Source of the DNA: Virgisporangium aliadipatigenens
GTDB taxonomy: Bacteria; Actinomycetota; Actinomycetes; Mycobacteriales; Micromonosporaceae
Assembly: GCF_016863615.1 (NCBI RefSeq)
Contig: NZ_BOPF01000001.1
Location: 62,001 to 126,000, forward strand
DNA: 64,000 nucleotides
Direction: 5' to 3'
Both the position numbers and the translations under genes were made by a program. Positions 17,318 through 25,702 of this stretch are shown here, one piece after another; the stretch's first letter is position 1, and every line of letters begins with the position of its first letter. The notes beneath the pieces are model-generated. The model was given only the letters and a program-made list of their open reading frames with translations, was not told where the DNA came from and searched no databases.

Positions 17318-17362
17318 GACTTCCGCCTGAAGAAGTCTTGCAGCCATGCATGGACTTCTTGA
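17318..17362. promoter_or_regulatory. Cluster of GACTTC/GAAGTC dyads before the glucanase gene
   Basis: GACTTC (17318-17323), GAAGTC (17332-17337) and GACTTC (17353-17358) alternate in orientation. The outer pair extends to a 9-of-10 inverted repeat, TGAAGAAGTC (17328-17337) and GACTTCTTGA (17353-17362). A separate perfect palindrome CCATGCATGG (17344-17353) lies inside. The stretch is much more A+T-rich than its surroundings and lies about 150 bases before the glucanase ATG. It could be an operator array or, less likely, the terminator of the kinase gene. Confidence 0.45.
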
Positions 17363-17513
17363 TTCCCGTGTGTCTATCCTTCGGCAGGATCGACCGCCTT
17401 CGACCCGGCCGCGACCCCCGACAGGCCTCCCATCGACGTGTCCCACCGGCAGCGCCCCCTGCCGGCGATGACACGTGGGCCGATCGCGTCCGGTCCCCGA
17501 GAGAGGGAACGCC

Positions 17514-20500
17514 ATGACGCGCAGACCTTGGTTCTTGATCATCCTCGCCCTGATAGCCGCAGGGCTCAACGCCCCGTTCGCGTTCGCGGCGGCCGACGGC
17601 CCCGACCTCGCCTCGGGGCGGGCCACCGCCGCCAGCAGCACCGTCAGCGGGTTCCCCGCAGCGAACATCACCGACGGGAACCAGGCCAGCTACTGGGAGA
17701 GCGCCGGCGGCGCCGCCCTTCCGCAGTGGGCACAGGTCGACCTGGGCCAGCCGCGGGCCGTGGCCGAACTGGTGCTGCGCCTGCCCTCCGGCTGGGCGGC
17801 GCGCACCCAGACCATCGCCGTGCAGGGCGGCACCGACGGGTCGACGTTCGCCACGGTGCGGGCCGCCGCCGGCTACACGTTCGACCCGTCGGCGCAGAAC
17901 ACGGTACGGGTGACGTTCCCGAGCGCGCAGCTGCGCTACCTGCGGCTGGTGGTGAGCGCCAACACCGGCTGGCCGGCCGCGCAACTGTCCACAGTGGAGG
18001 CGTACGGCCCGTCCGGCGGCAGTCCGAATCTCGCCGCCGGTAAGACGTTCACCGCCAGCAGCGCCAACGGTTCGCTCGGCGCGGGCAACGCCGGTGACGG
18101 CAACCGGGCCACGTACTGGGAGAGCGCCAACAGCGCGTTCCCGCAGTGGATCCAGGTGGATCTCGGCGCGACCGTGGCCGTCGACCGGCTGGTGCTGCGC
18201 CTGCCGCTCACCGACTGGGGTGCGCGCACGCAGACCCTGACGGTGCGCGGCAGCAACGACGGCAGCGCGTTCCACGACATCGTGGCGTCGGCCGGATACG
18301 TCTTCGCGCCGTCGACGGACAACACCGTCACGGTCACGTTCGGCGCGACCTCCGTGCGCTACGTGCGGCTGCACGTCACGGGCAACACCGGCTGGCCGGC
18401 GGCGCAGCTGGCGGAGTTCGAGGTGTACGGACCGTCCACAGGGGACACCCAGGCGCCGTCCGCGCCGGGCGCCCTGGCGTTCAGCCAACCGTCGAGCACC
18501 CAGATCCGCCTCACCTGGAACGCCGCCACGGACAACGTCGGCGTGACCGGCTACGACGTCTACGCCAACGGCGCCCTGCGCACCACCGTCGCCGGCACCG
18601 TGCTCACCTACACCGACGAGCAGCCGGCGAGCGCCACCGTCACGTACACCGTGCGCGCCCGGGACGCCGCCGGCAACGTCTCGCCGGACAGCAACAGCGT
18701 CACCCGCACCGGCGCCGGCGGAGACACCCAACCGCCGACGGCGCCGACGAACCTGGCGTACACCCAGCCCTCCGGCACCCAGATCCGCCTCACCTGGAAC
18801 GCCGGCACCGACAACGTCGGCGTGACGGCCTACGACGTGTACGCGAACGGCGCGCTGCGGTTCTCCGTCGCCGGCGCCGTGCTCACCTACACCGACGAGC
18901 AGCCGGCGAGCGCCACCGTCACGTACACCGTGCGGGCCCGGGACGCCGCCGGCAACGCGTCGCCGGACAGCAACGCCGTCACCCGCACGGGCACCGGCAC
19001 CGGCGCGAACCTCGCCGTCGGCAAGCCCATCAGCGCCTCGTCGACGGTGCACACCTACGTCGCCACGAACGCCAACGACAACGACCCCGCCACGTACTGG
19101 GAGAGCGCCGGCGGCGCCTATCCGGCGTCGCTGACCGTGAAGCTCGGCGCCAACGCGAGCATCACGGGGATCAACCTGCGTCTCAACCCGGACCCGGCGT
19201 GGGGCCGGCGGGTGCAGCGGATCGAGATCCTGGGCCGCGCGCAGGACGCGACCGGCCTGACGACCCTCCGGGCGGCGGCCGACTACACGTTCGACCCGGC
19301 GTCGGGCAACGTCGTGCGGATCGCGCTGACGGCCACGGCCGCCGACGTCGAGCTGCGCCTCACCGCCAACAGCGGCGCGCCCGGCGGCCAGCTCGCCGAG
19401 TTCGAGGTGATCGGCACCCCGGCACCCAACCCGGACCTGACCGTCACCGGACTCTCCTGGAACCCGGCCGACCCGGTGGAGAGCGACGCGGTCACGGTCG
19501 CCGCGACGGTGCGCAACGCCGGCACCGCACCGGCCGCCGCCACGACGCTGAAGGTGACGCCGGAGGGCACCGGGACCGTGCCCGCCCTGGCCGCCGGCGC
19601 CTCGGCGACGGTCAACGTGCCCATCGGCACCCGCGCCGCCGGCAGCTACACCGTCACCGCGCAGGTCGACCCGGACAACACCGTCATCGAGCAGAGCGAC
19701 ACCAACAACACCTACACCGCGCCGAACCCGCTGGTGGTGCGGCCGGTGAGCAGTTCCGACCTGGTGGCCGCCTCGGTCGCCTGGACGCCGGCCGCACCGG
19801 CGCCGGGCGCGACGCTCACGTTCGCGGTGGCGCTGCGCAACGACGGCACGCTGGCCTCGGCCGCCGGGGCGCACGGCATCACGCTCACCGTCCTGGACGG
19901 CAACGGCACGGTCGTGCGCACGCTCACCGGTGTCCACAGTGGAACGATCGCCGCCGGTGCCACCACCGCACCGGTGTCGCTGGGCACCTGGACCTCGGCC
20001 GCCGGCCGGTTCACCGTGCGGGTCGTCATCGCCGACGACGCCAACGAGGTGCCGGTCAAGCGCGCCAACAACACCAGCGAACGCCCGCTGTTCGTCGGCC
20101 GCGGCGCGAACCTGCCGTTCGACACCTACGAGGCGGAGGACGGCGTGCTCGGCGGCGGCGCGGCGGCCATCGGTCCGAACAGGACGGTCGGCGACCCCGC
20201 GGGTGAGGCGTCCGGCCGCCGCGCGGTGACCCTCGCCAACGCCGGCGCGAGCGTGGAGTGGACGACGCGGGCCCAGGCGAACACCCTCGTGGTGCGCTTC
20301 ACCATGCCGGACGCGGCGGGCGGCGGCGGCCTCACCTCGACGCTGAACCTCTACGTCGACGGCGTGTTCCACAAGGCGATCGACCTGACGTCGAAGTACG
20401 CCTGGCTGTACGGCGCGGAGTCCGGGCCGGGCAACTCGCCGGGCGCCGGCGCGCCGAGGCACATCTACGACGAGGCGAACGTCGTCCTCGACCGCACCGT

Positions 20501-21776
20501 CAACGCCGGCAGCAGGATCAAGCTGCAGAAGGATCCGGCGAACGGCCTCACGTACACGGTCGACTTCGTCAGCCTCGAACAGGCGACCGCGCTCGCCAAT
20601 CCCGACCCGGCGCGCTACGCGGTGCCGACCGGGTTCGGGCAGCAGGACGTGCAGGCCGCGATCGACCGGGCCCGTCAGGACGCGAACCTCGTCGGCGTTT
20701 ACCTGCCGGCCGGCACGTATCCCGCCCAGCAGAAGTACCAGGTGTACGGAAAGGCGCTGCGCATCGTCGGGGCCGGCCCGTGGTTCACCCGCATCACCGC
20801 ACCGCCGGGTCAGCAGAACACCGACATCGGATTCGAGGTGGGCAGCGGGGCCAACGGCGCGACCTTCGCGCACCTGGCCGTCTTCGGCAACTTCGTCGAG
20901 CGCAGCGACTCCTCGGGCAAGGTGTTCAACGTGGCGAACGCCTCCGGCATGACGTTCCAGGACATCTGGGTGGAGCATCAGGTGGTCTTCTTCTGGGGCG
21001 CCAACACCGACAACATGACGATCCGCGACAACCGCATCCGCGACACGTTCGCCGACGCGATCAACATGACCAACGGCAGCACCGGGAACCTGGTCGCCAA
21101 CAACGAATCCCGCTCCTCCGGCGACGACAGCTTCGCGTTGTTCAACGCCCAGGACGGCGGCGGCGGGGACAACCGCGGCAACGTGTTCGAGAACCTGACG
21201 TCGATCCTCACCTGGCGCGCGGCCGGACTGGCGGTCTACGGCGGCTTCGACAACGTGTTCCGCAATCTCTACATCGCCGACACGCTCGTGTACTCCGGCA
21301 TCACCATCAGCTCGCTCAACTTCGGCTATCCGTTCAACGGCTTCGGCGCCAGCCCGCCCACCCGGGTGGAGAACGCGACGATTCTCCGCGCCGGCGGCCA
21401 CTTCTGGGGCGATCAGGTGTTCCCGGCGATCTGGTGCTTCTCGGCGTCCAAGGAGTTCCAGGGGATCCGGGTGTCCGATGTGGACATCGTCGACCCGACC
21501 TACGTCGGCGTGATGTTCCAGACCAAGTACAGCAGCCCCGGCTCGCCGGAGTTCGCGGTGACGGACACGATCCTCACGAACGTCTCCATCAGCGGGGCGC
21601 GCCGCAGCGGCGACCGGTACGACGCGAAGTCCGGCATCGGCATCTGGGCCAACGAGCTGCCGGAGCCGGACCAGGGGCCGGCCGTCGGGCAGGCCACGTT
21701 CCGCAATGTGCGCTACAGCAACAACGCCGAGAACGTCCGCAACACGACGACGACGTTCCGGCTGGTCTTCGAGTAG
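17514..21776 (+). CDS. Secreted multidomain glucanase, GH87 (alpha-1,3-glucanase/mycodextranase) type
   Basis: A 1420-residue secreted enzyme: signal peptide (1-25), two F5/8 type C (discoidin) domains (about 30-165 and 170-305), two FN3 domains (312-495), a third discoidin domain (500-640), two CARDB-like domains (642-860), a CBM35-like module (868-1020) and a right-handed beta-helix (1036-1420). In the helix, ADAINM (Asp1181) and SGDDSF (Asp1204, Asp1205) have the same 23- and 24-residue spacing as the catalytic Asp triad I recall for GH87 alpha-1,3-glucanase. Enzymes of this type degrade alpha-1,3-glucan, for example in fungal walls. ATG 17514 follows GAGAGGGA. A strong hairpin follows the gene. 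The exact linkage specificity is inferred. Confidence 0.82.
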   Translation: MTRRPWFLIILALIAAGLNAPFAFAAADGPDLASGRATAASSTVSGFPAANITDGNQASYWESAGGAALPQWAQVDLGQPRAVAELVLRLPSGWAARTQTIAVQGGTDGSTFATVRAAAGYTFDPSAQNTVRVTFPSAQLRYLRLVVSANTGWPAAQLSTVEAYGPSGGSPNLAAGKTFTASSANGSLGAGNAGDGNRATYWESANSAFPQWIQVDLGATVAVDRLVLRLPLTDWGARTQTLTVRGSNDGSAFHDIVASAGYVFAPSTDNTVTVTFGATSVRYVRLHVTGNTGWPAAQLAEFEVYGPSTGDTQAPSAPGALAFSQPSSTQIRLTWNAATDNVGVTGYDVYANGALRTTVAGTVLTYTDEQPASATVTYTVRARDAAGNVSPDSNSVTRTGAGGDTQPPTAPTNLAYTQPSGTQIRLTWNAGTDNVGVTAYDVYANGALRFSVAGAVLTYTDEQPASATVTYTVRARDAAGNASPDSNAVTRTGTGTGANLAVGKPISASSTVHTYVATNANDNDPATYWESAGGAYPASLTVKLGANASITGINLRLNPDPAWGRRVQRIEILGRAQDATGLTTLRAAADYTFDPASGNVVRIALTATAADVELRLTANSGAPGGQLAEFEVIGTPAPNPDLTVTGLSWNPADPVESDAVTVAATVRNAGTAPAAATTLKVTPEGTGTVPALAAGASATVNVPIGTRAAGSYTVTAQVDPDNTVIEQSDTNNTYTAPNPLVVRPVSSSDLVAASVAWTPAAPAPGATLTFAVALRNDGTLASAAGAHGITLTVLDGNGTVVRTLTGVHSGTIAAGATTAPVSLGTWTSAAGRFTVRVVIADDANEVPVKRANNTSERPLFVGRGANLPFDTYEAEDGVLGGGAAAIGPNRTVGDPAGEASGRRAVTLANAGASVEWTTRAQANTLVVRFTMPDAAGGGGLTSTLNLYVDGVFHKAIDLTSKYAWLYGAESGPGNSPGAGAPRHIYDEANVVLDRTVNAGSRIKLQKDPANGLTYTVDFVSLEQATALANPDPARYAVPTGFGQQDVQAAIDRARQDANLVGVYLPAGTYPAQQKYQVYGKALRIVGAGPWFTRITAPPGQQNTDIGFEVGSGANGATFAHLAVFGNFVERSDSSGKVFNVANASGMTFQDIWVEHQVVFFWGANTDNMTIRDNRIRDTFADAINMTNGSTGNLVANNESRSSGDDSFALFNAQDGGGGDNRGNVFENLTSILTWRAAGLAVYGGFDNVFRNLYIADTLVYSGITISSLNFGYPFNGFGASPPTRVENATILRAGGHFWGDQVFPAIWCFSASKEFQGIRVSDVDIVDPTYVGVMFQTKYSSPGSPEFAVTDTILTNVSISGARRSGDRYDAKSGIGIWANELPEPDQGPAVGQATFRNVRYSNNAENVRNTTTTFRLVFE
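18446..19003 (+). repeat. Tandem duplication of an FN3 module (279-base period)
   Basis: Two adjacent FN3-coding units repeat with a 279-base (93-codon) offset. For instance, the stretch around 18603-18650 is nearly identical to 18882-18930. The DNA-level similarity, synonymous positions included, points to a recent duplication or gene conversion. Confidence 0.7.
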
Positions 21777-21805
21777 CGGAGTGATTCACGCAGGGGAGTG
21801 ATACG

Positions 21806-21842
21806 TGCGGGGCGGGCGCCGGTGGGTGGCTCCCGCCCCGCA
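21806..21842 (+). terminator. Intrinsic terminator-like hairpin after the glucanase
   Basis: TGCGGGGCGGG (21806-21816) pairs perfectly with CCCGCCCCGCA (21832-21842) across a 15-base loop, 30 bases after the stop codon. There is no long T-run, as usual in such genomes. Confidence 0.65.
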
Positions 21843-21882
21843 TCCCGTCTTACCCAGGGACGTTTTTGTCGTACCCCAAGGG

Positions 21883-21888
21883 CATAGT
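21883..21888 (+). promoter_or_regulatory. -10 box for leaderless HEAT-repeat gene
   Basis: CATAGT ends 7 bases before GTG 21896, supporting a leaderless start there. Confidence 0.3.
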
Positions 21889-21895
21889 GCGGTCC

Positions 21896-23968
21896 GTGCT
21901 TGACGGACTTCACGACGTCGACTGGGCGTCCATGCAGCATGCGTACGGGTCGGCCGAGGAGGTCCCGTCGCTGTTGACGGCCCTGCGCTCGCCCGATCCG
22001 GGAGAACGGCGCAAGGCGCTCGACCGCTTCTACGGTGCCGTGCATCACCAGGGGGACATCAGCCGGTGCACGACGGCGAGCCTGCCGTTCCTGTTCGACC
22101 TGGTGCACGACCCGGATACCCCGGATCGCGCGTCGGTGCTGCGGCTGCTCGTCGACATCGGTCGCGAGGCGGTGGAGCGCCGCGACAGCGAGTACTTCCG
22201 CGACATCGACGAGCACGACCCCGAGACGCGTGAGTACGTCGATCACAACGCCGCCGCGCGGCTGGTGTGCGGCCGGGGCGCGGAGTTCGTCGGGCTGGCC
22301 GCCGACGCCGACCGCATGGTCCGCAGGGCGGCCGTCCCCGCGCTGGGACTCTTCCTGGACGGCGATCCGGCCGGGACGACGGCGGTGATCCGTGCGCGGT
22401 TCGCCGCGGAGTACGGCGTGGACGAGCGCCTGCTGCTGGTGGCGGCGATGGCCGACCTGGCGCTGCGCGACCGGTCCTGCGTGGACGGTGCGGTTGCCTG
22501 GTTCGACCGGCTGGCCGCCGATGCGGAGCGGGAGCCGGAGGTCCGGATCGCGGCCCTCGTGCACCGGGCGCGGTGCGTGCCCGAGCGCATCGACGACGAC
22601 CTCGTGCCGACCGTCGTCGGTCTCCTGTGGACGGTCGACGGCGACCGGTTGCCGTGGCCGCTGCCGCAGCCCGAGCCGGTGACCCAGGAGGGCGTGCCGC
22701 CGCACGTGGTGGAGGCCTTCGCCGACCTCGAACGCCACGGGCGCGTCCACGCGCACACCACCGGGCTGCTGACGACGTTCCACCGGGTGCTCGACTCGCG
22801 GGTGCCGCAACGCACGGCGCTGCTGGAGGCACAACTGGCCCATCCGGACCCCGGCGCCCGGGTGGACGCGATCCGGATGGGCGCCGACCTCGTGCGGCAG
22901 TGGCGAGGCGACCACGGCGTGCTCATCGCCGCGATCGGCGCGCAGCTCGGCGCGGACCACGAGGTGACCGCCGAGGCGGCCGGCGCGCTGGACTCGTGCG
23001 GGGCCCTGGCGGAGCCCGCGCGCGCCTCGCTCGCGGCGCGCGCGGTCACCGCCGGACCGGCGGCGTGGGCGGCCGACGACCCGCACCTGCGCCGGGCGCA
23101 CCAGACGACCGTGCGGGCGCTGGCCCGGCTCGGTGACGTCCGCGCGGTGCCGAGCCTGCTGGTGGCGTTCGACCGCGGGGTCGACGAGTGGCGCGCCGTG
23201 CAGGTGGCGGGCTGCCTGCCGGACGCGGCCGACCTGTTCGTGCCGCCGCTGTGCGCCCTGCTGGCCCGGCAGGATCTCACCCGCGACGACCTCGAACGGG
23301 GCTTCGGCTCGCCGGTGTACGCCCTCGGGGTGCTCGGCGACCCGCGGGCGCTGCCGGCCCTCGCCGACCACCTCACCGCGGCGGTGCGGCACGAGGCGTG
23401 GGACGCGGTGGGGTGGACCCTGAGGGCGCTCGCGCGGTTCGGACCCGTGGCCTCGGCCGTGCTTCCGCAGGTGCGGCGACTCATCCCGGCGCAGGAGATC
23501 CGGGTGCGTTCGGCGGCGGCGTCGGCGCTGTGGGAGATCGGGCGCGACGCGGACGAGGCTCTGCCGCCGCTGCTCGCGCTCCTGGACGAGGGCATGACGG
23601 ACGCGGCCGAGGCGCTCGGCCGGATCGGAGCGCCGGCCGCCGTCGCGCTGCCCCGGCTGCGAGAGTGGCTGGGCCGCGAGGACCGGTTCGGCTGGAAGCC
23701 GGTGCACGGGGCCGCCGCGATCTGGGAGATCACCGGTGAGCCGGCGGCCGCGCCGGTGCTCGACGCGCTGCTGCGCGGCTGGGAGGCCAATCCCGTGACG
23801 GCCCGGGTCTCCATCGGTTGCCTGGAGCGGATGGGAAGTCTCGCGGCGCCGGCCGTGCCGCGGATCCGGCAGGAGTTGGCGGAGCGGCGCCGCGACCACT
23901 GGACCCAGCCGGACGAGGACGAGGAACTGCTGCGGCGCTGCCGGAAAGTGCTCGCCGCATTGTCCTGA
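21896..23968 (+). CDS. HEAT-repeat protein
   Basis: A 690-residue cytoplasmic protein composed almost entirely of paired helices about 30-40 residues long. Typical HEAT motifs are DRMVRRAAVPALGLFLDGD, EIRVRSAAASALWEIGRDADEALPPLLALL and the closing block DAAEALGRIGAPAAVALPRLREWL. Such solenoids bind proteins or nucleic acids and carry no catalytic residues; the ligand is unknown. The start is uncertain: GTG 21896 (giving VLDGLHDVDW) sits 7 bases after CATAGT, while TTG 21866 and GTG 21887 are in the same frame with only modest ribosome sites. It is alone between the glucanase terminator and a small secreted protein gene. Confidence 0.7.
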   Translation: MLDGLHDVDWASMQHAYGSAEEVPSLLTALRSPDPGERRKALDRFYGAVHHQGDISRCTTASLPFLFDLVHDPDTPDRASVLRLLVDIGREAVERRDSEYFRDIDEHDPETREYVDHNAAARLVCGRGAEFVGLAADADRMVRRAAVPALGLFLDGDPAGTTAVIRARFAAEYGVDERLLLVAAMADLALRDRSCVDGAVAWFDRLAADAEREPEVRIAALVHRARCVPERIDDDLVPTVVGLLWTVDGDRLPWPLPQPEPVTQEGVPPHVVEAFADLERHGRVHAHTTGLLTTFHRVLDSRVPQRTALLEAQLAHPDPGARVDAIRMGADLVRQWRGDHGVLIAAIGAQLGADHEVTAEAAGALDSCGALAEPARASLAARAVTAGPAAWAADDPHLRRAHQTTVRALARLGDVRAVPSLLVAFDRGVDEWRAVQVAGCLPDAADLFVPPLCALLARQDLTRDDLERGFGSPVYALGVLGDPRALPALADHLTAAVRHEAWDAVGWTLRALARFGPVASAVLPQVRRLIPAQEIRVRSAAASALWEIGRDADEALPPLLALLDEGMTDAAEALGRIGAPAAVALPRLREWLGREDRFGWKPVHGAAAIWEITGEPAAAPVLDALLRGWEANPVTARVSIGCLERMGSLAAPAVPRIRQELAERRRDHWTQPDEDEELLRRCRKVLAALS

Positions 23969-24105
23969 GCGGCAGTTCGAGGGGCGGTTTCGGGCCGGTA
24001 CCCGCACGGCCGACGCAGGTCGGAGCCGCTGCGTCGGGGAGAGCGGGACGAGAGCGGCCCCCCATACGGTCATCGCATCGATGTCGCCGACACAGGGGAG
24101 AACGA

Positions 24106-24582
24106 GTGCGACTCAAGAAGTGGGCAGTGGGAGCGACCGCGGTCGTCATGGCCGTCCTGGGGCTGAACGTCATCACCGGCGGCCCGGCACAGGCCGCTTC
24201 GCAGGGCACGTGGCGCCCCTACGGCAACACGAATCCGATCACCAGCAGCGACGCGACGTGGCGCTGTGCCTCGACCAAGACGGTGAACAGCAACGTTCTC
24301 GCGCAGGTCTGCGCGATCCGATCGGTCGGCGGCGGCGCCGTGCAGGCGGCGGTGATCGTGCGCAACAACCGGTCCTCCCTGTACTCGATCTCGGCGTCGG
24401 CGGACCTGGTCAAGTCTCCCCCGGTCACCGGCGACACGATCGGTTACTGGACGTGCCCGTCGTCCGGCGTGGCGGCGCACTCCTGGTCGGTCTGTTTCGG
24501 ATCGACCGAGACGGAGCAGGAGCTGGTGGACTCCCACGGCGTGGCCGGCGGCCTGGACCTCGGCACCACCGGGTACGTCTGA
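24106..24582 (+). CDS. Small secreted cysteine-containing protein
   Basis: A 158-residue protein with a signal peptide (RLKKWAVGATAVVMAVLGLNVITGGPAQAA, cleavage near residue 31). The mature part of about 127 residues has four cysteines (WRCAS, QVCAI, WTCPS, SVCFG), enough for two disulfides, and alternating beta strands. No family is recognised; similar secreted proteins of unknown role are common in actinomycetes. GTG 24106 is preceded by GGGGAG at five bases. A strong hairpin follows the stop. Confidence 0.65.
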   Translation: MRLKKWAVGATAVVMAVLGLNVITGGPAQAASQGTWRPYGNTNPITSSDATWRCASTKTVNSNVLAQVCAIRSVGGGAVQAAVIVRNNRSSLYSISASADLVKSPPVTGDTIGYWTCPSSGVAAHSWSVCFGSTETEQELVDSHGVAGGLDLGTTGYV

Positions 24583-24595
24583 GCCGTGCCGATAC

Positions 24596-24624
24596 GGCGC
24601 CGCCGGTGATTCGCCGGCGGCGCC
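24596..24624. terminator. Bidirectional terminator hairpin
   Basis: GGCGCCGCCGG (24596-24606) and CCGGCGGCGCC (24614-24624) form a perfect 11-pair stem with a 7-base loop. It lies exactly between the convergent secreted-protein and spermidine-synthase-like genes. Confidence 0.75.
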
Positions 24625-24633
24625 TTCGCGTGT

Positions 24634-25467
24634 TCAGTCCGGTGGGGAGTCCGTCGCCGTCGCGTCCGTCATCGCCCTGGCGCCGGCCGTGAAGCGGGTC
24701 AGCTCGTTGCCGTGCAGGATCAGCCACGGCTCGGGGTCGCGGCTCGCGTCCCGCGCGTATTCCGCGACCGGCAGCGGCCCGGCCGCGGCGATCAGGACCG
24801 AGTTGCCGTGCCGGTTGCCGGCGTACAGGCTGCGTTCGGTCAGCAGGCAGGTGTCGCCGCCGCCGAAGGCCCCGGCGAGCGTGGCGGCCTGGGTGCGGGT
24901 GTACGTCATCGGCGGCCCGTCGGTCACGTTGGCGACGAAGAGCCCGCCGGGGCGCAGGATCCGGGCGACGTGCCCGTAGAACTCCGTGCTCGCCACGCTG
25001 CGCGGCATGCGCCCGCCGTCGAAGACGTCCGACACGACGAGGTCGAAGCGGCCGTCCCGGGTCGACTCGACGACCGCGCGGGCGTCCGCGGCGCGCACCC
25101 GCACGTCGGCGCCGCGCGGCAGCGGCAGATGTTCGCGGACCATGTCGATGAGAACGGCGTCGTGCTCCACCACCCGCTGGGTAGAGCCGGGACGGGTCGC
25201 CGCTACGTAGCGCGGCAGCGTGAGGGCGCCGCCGCCCAGGTGCAGCACGGTCAGTGGCCGCCCGGCCGGGGCGGCCGCGTCGACGACCGCGCGGAACCGC
25301 CGGACGTACCCGAAGCGCAGCTGCCGCGGGTCGTCGGTGTCCACGTAGGACTGCTGCCGCCCGTCGGTGAGCAGGATCCACGACCCGGGCCGGTCCCGGT
25401 CGGGAACCAGCTCGATCGTGCCGTACTCGCCGGTCCGCTGAACGCCGGCCGGGCCGCGCCTCGCCAT
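24634..25467 (-). CDS. Spermidine synthase-like methyltransferase-fold protein
   Basis: A 277-residue protein of the polyamine aminopropyltransferase/SAM-methyltransferase superfamily. Visible motifs are LTVLHLGGGALTLPRYVA (nucleotide loop), QRVVEHDAVLIDMV (acidic residue binding the ribose), VRVRAADARAV, and FDLVVSDVFDG, the segment where spermidine synthase has its catalytic Asp. The aminopropyl-donor and polyamine residues cannot be confirmed by eye, and many actinomycete proteins of this kind ('fused MFS/spermidine synthase-like') have unknown reactions. ATG 25467 is 6 bases after TACCGT on the minus strand and has no ribosome site, so a leaderless start is likely. A longer form from 25545 is possible. 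Confidence 0.72.
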   Translation of the reverse strand: MARRGPAGVQRTGEYGTIELVPDRDRPGSWILLTDGRQQSYVDTDDPRQLRFGYVRRFRAVVDAAAPAGRPLTVLHLGGGALTLPRYVAATRPGSTQRVVEHDAVLIDMVREHLPLPRGADVRVRAADARAVVESTRDGRFDLVVSDVFDGGRMPRSVASTEFYGHVARILRPGGLFVANVTDGPPMTYTRTQAATLAGAFGGGDTCLLTERSLYAGNRHGNSVLIAAAGPLPVAEYARDASRDPEPWLILHGNELTRFTAGARAMTDATATDSPPD

Positions 25468-25473
25468 GCGGGC

Positions 25474-25479
25474 ACGGTA
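25474..25479 (-). promoter_or_regulatory. -10 box for leaderless spermidine-synthase-like gene
   Basis: TACCGT on the minus strand ends 6 bases before ATG 25467. Confidence 0.4.
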
Positions 25480-25560
25480 CGGCACACCCCGCCGGCAGCG
25501 CTCCGGTGGGCGATCCCACCTGATCATTTCAGCGGCGCACACCAATGTGCAGGCAACACT

Positions 25561-25570
25561 TAACCGGTTA
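25561..25570. promoter_or_regulatory. LacI-type operator O1
   Basis: TAACCGGTTA is a perfect 10-base palindrome with a central CG, preceded by ACT. The same text recurs 25 bases downstream and, with one change, next to the LacI gene at 31055, which marks it as that regulator's site. Confidence 0.75.
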
Positions 25571-25585
25571 TGGTGCGATTTAACT

Positions 25586-25595
25586 TAACCGGTTA
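25586..25595. promoter_or_regulatory. LacI-type operator O2
   Basis: A second perfect TAACCGGTTA, also preceded by ACT, centred 25 bases from O1. It lies just upstream of the promoter of the sugar-importer operon. Confidence 0.75.
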
Positions 25596-25626
25596 CTGGA
25601 GTTCGGCGAAAGGCTCCTCGACGGCG

Positions 25627-25655
25627 TTGACCGCCCTGTTGACCGCGTGTACGGT
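25627..25655 (+). promoter_or_regulatory. Promoter of the mannoside importer operon
   Basis: TTGACC (25627-25632) and TACGGT (25650-25655) are exactly 17 bases apart. A leader of about 40 bases then reaches ATG 25703, with GAGAGGCGGA as ribosome site. The two operators lie 32-66 bases upstream of the -35. Confidence 0.6.
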
Positions 25656-25702
25656 CGGGCCACGCGATCGCTCCCTGCTCATCGAGAGGCGGAAATGCGG
25701 TT

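Noticed and set aside
12632-17671. A 1679-codon open frame on the minus strand
   Set aside because: Antisense to the kinase-STAND-WD40 gene, which has clear motifs; the antisense text is Arg/Asp/Gln-rich with no recognisable fold.
17082-21401. A 1439-codon open frame on the minus strand
   Set aside because: Antisense to the glucanase gene; repeats in it merely mirror the FN3 and discoidin repeats.
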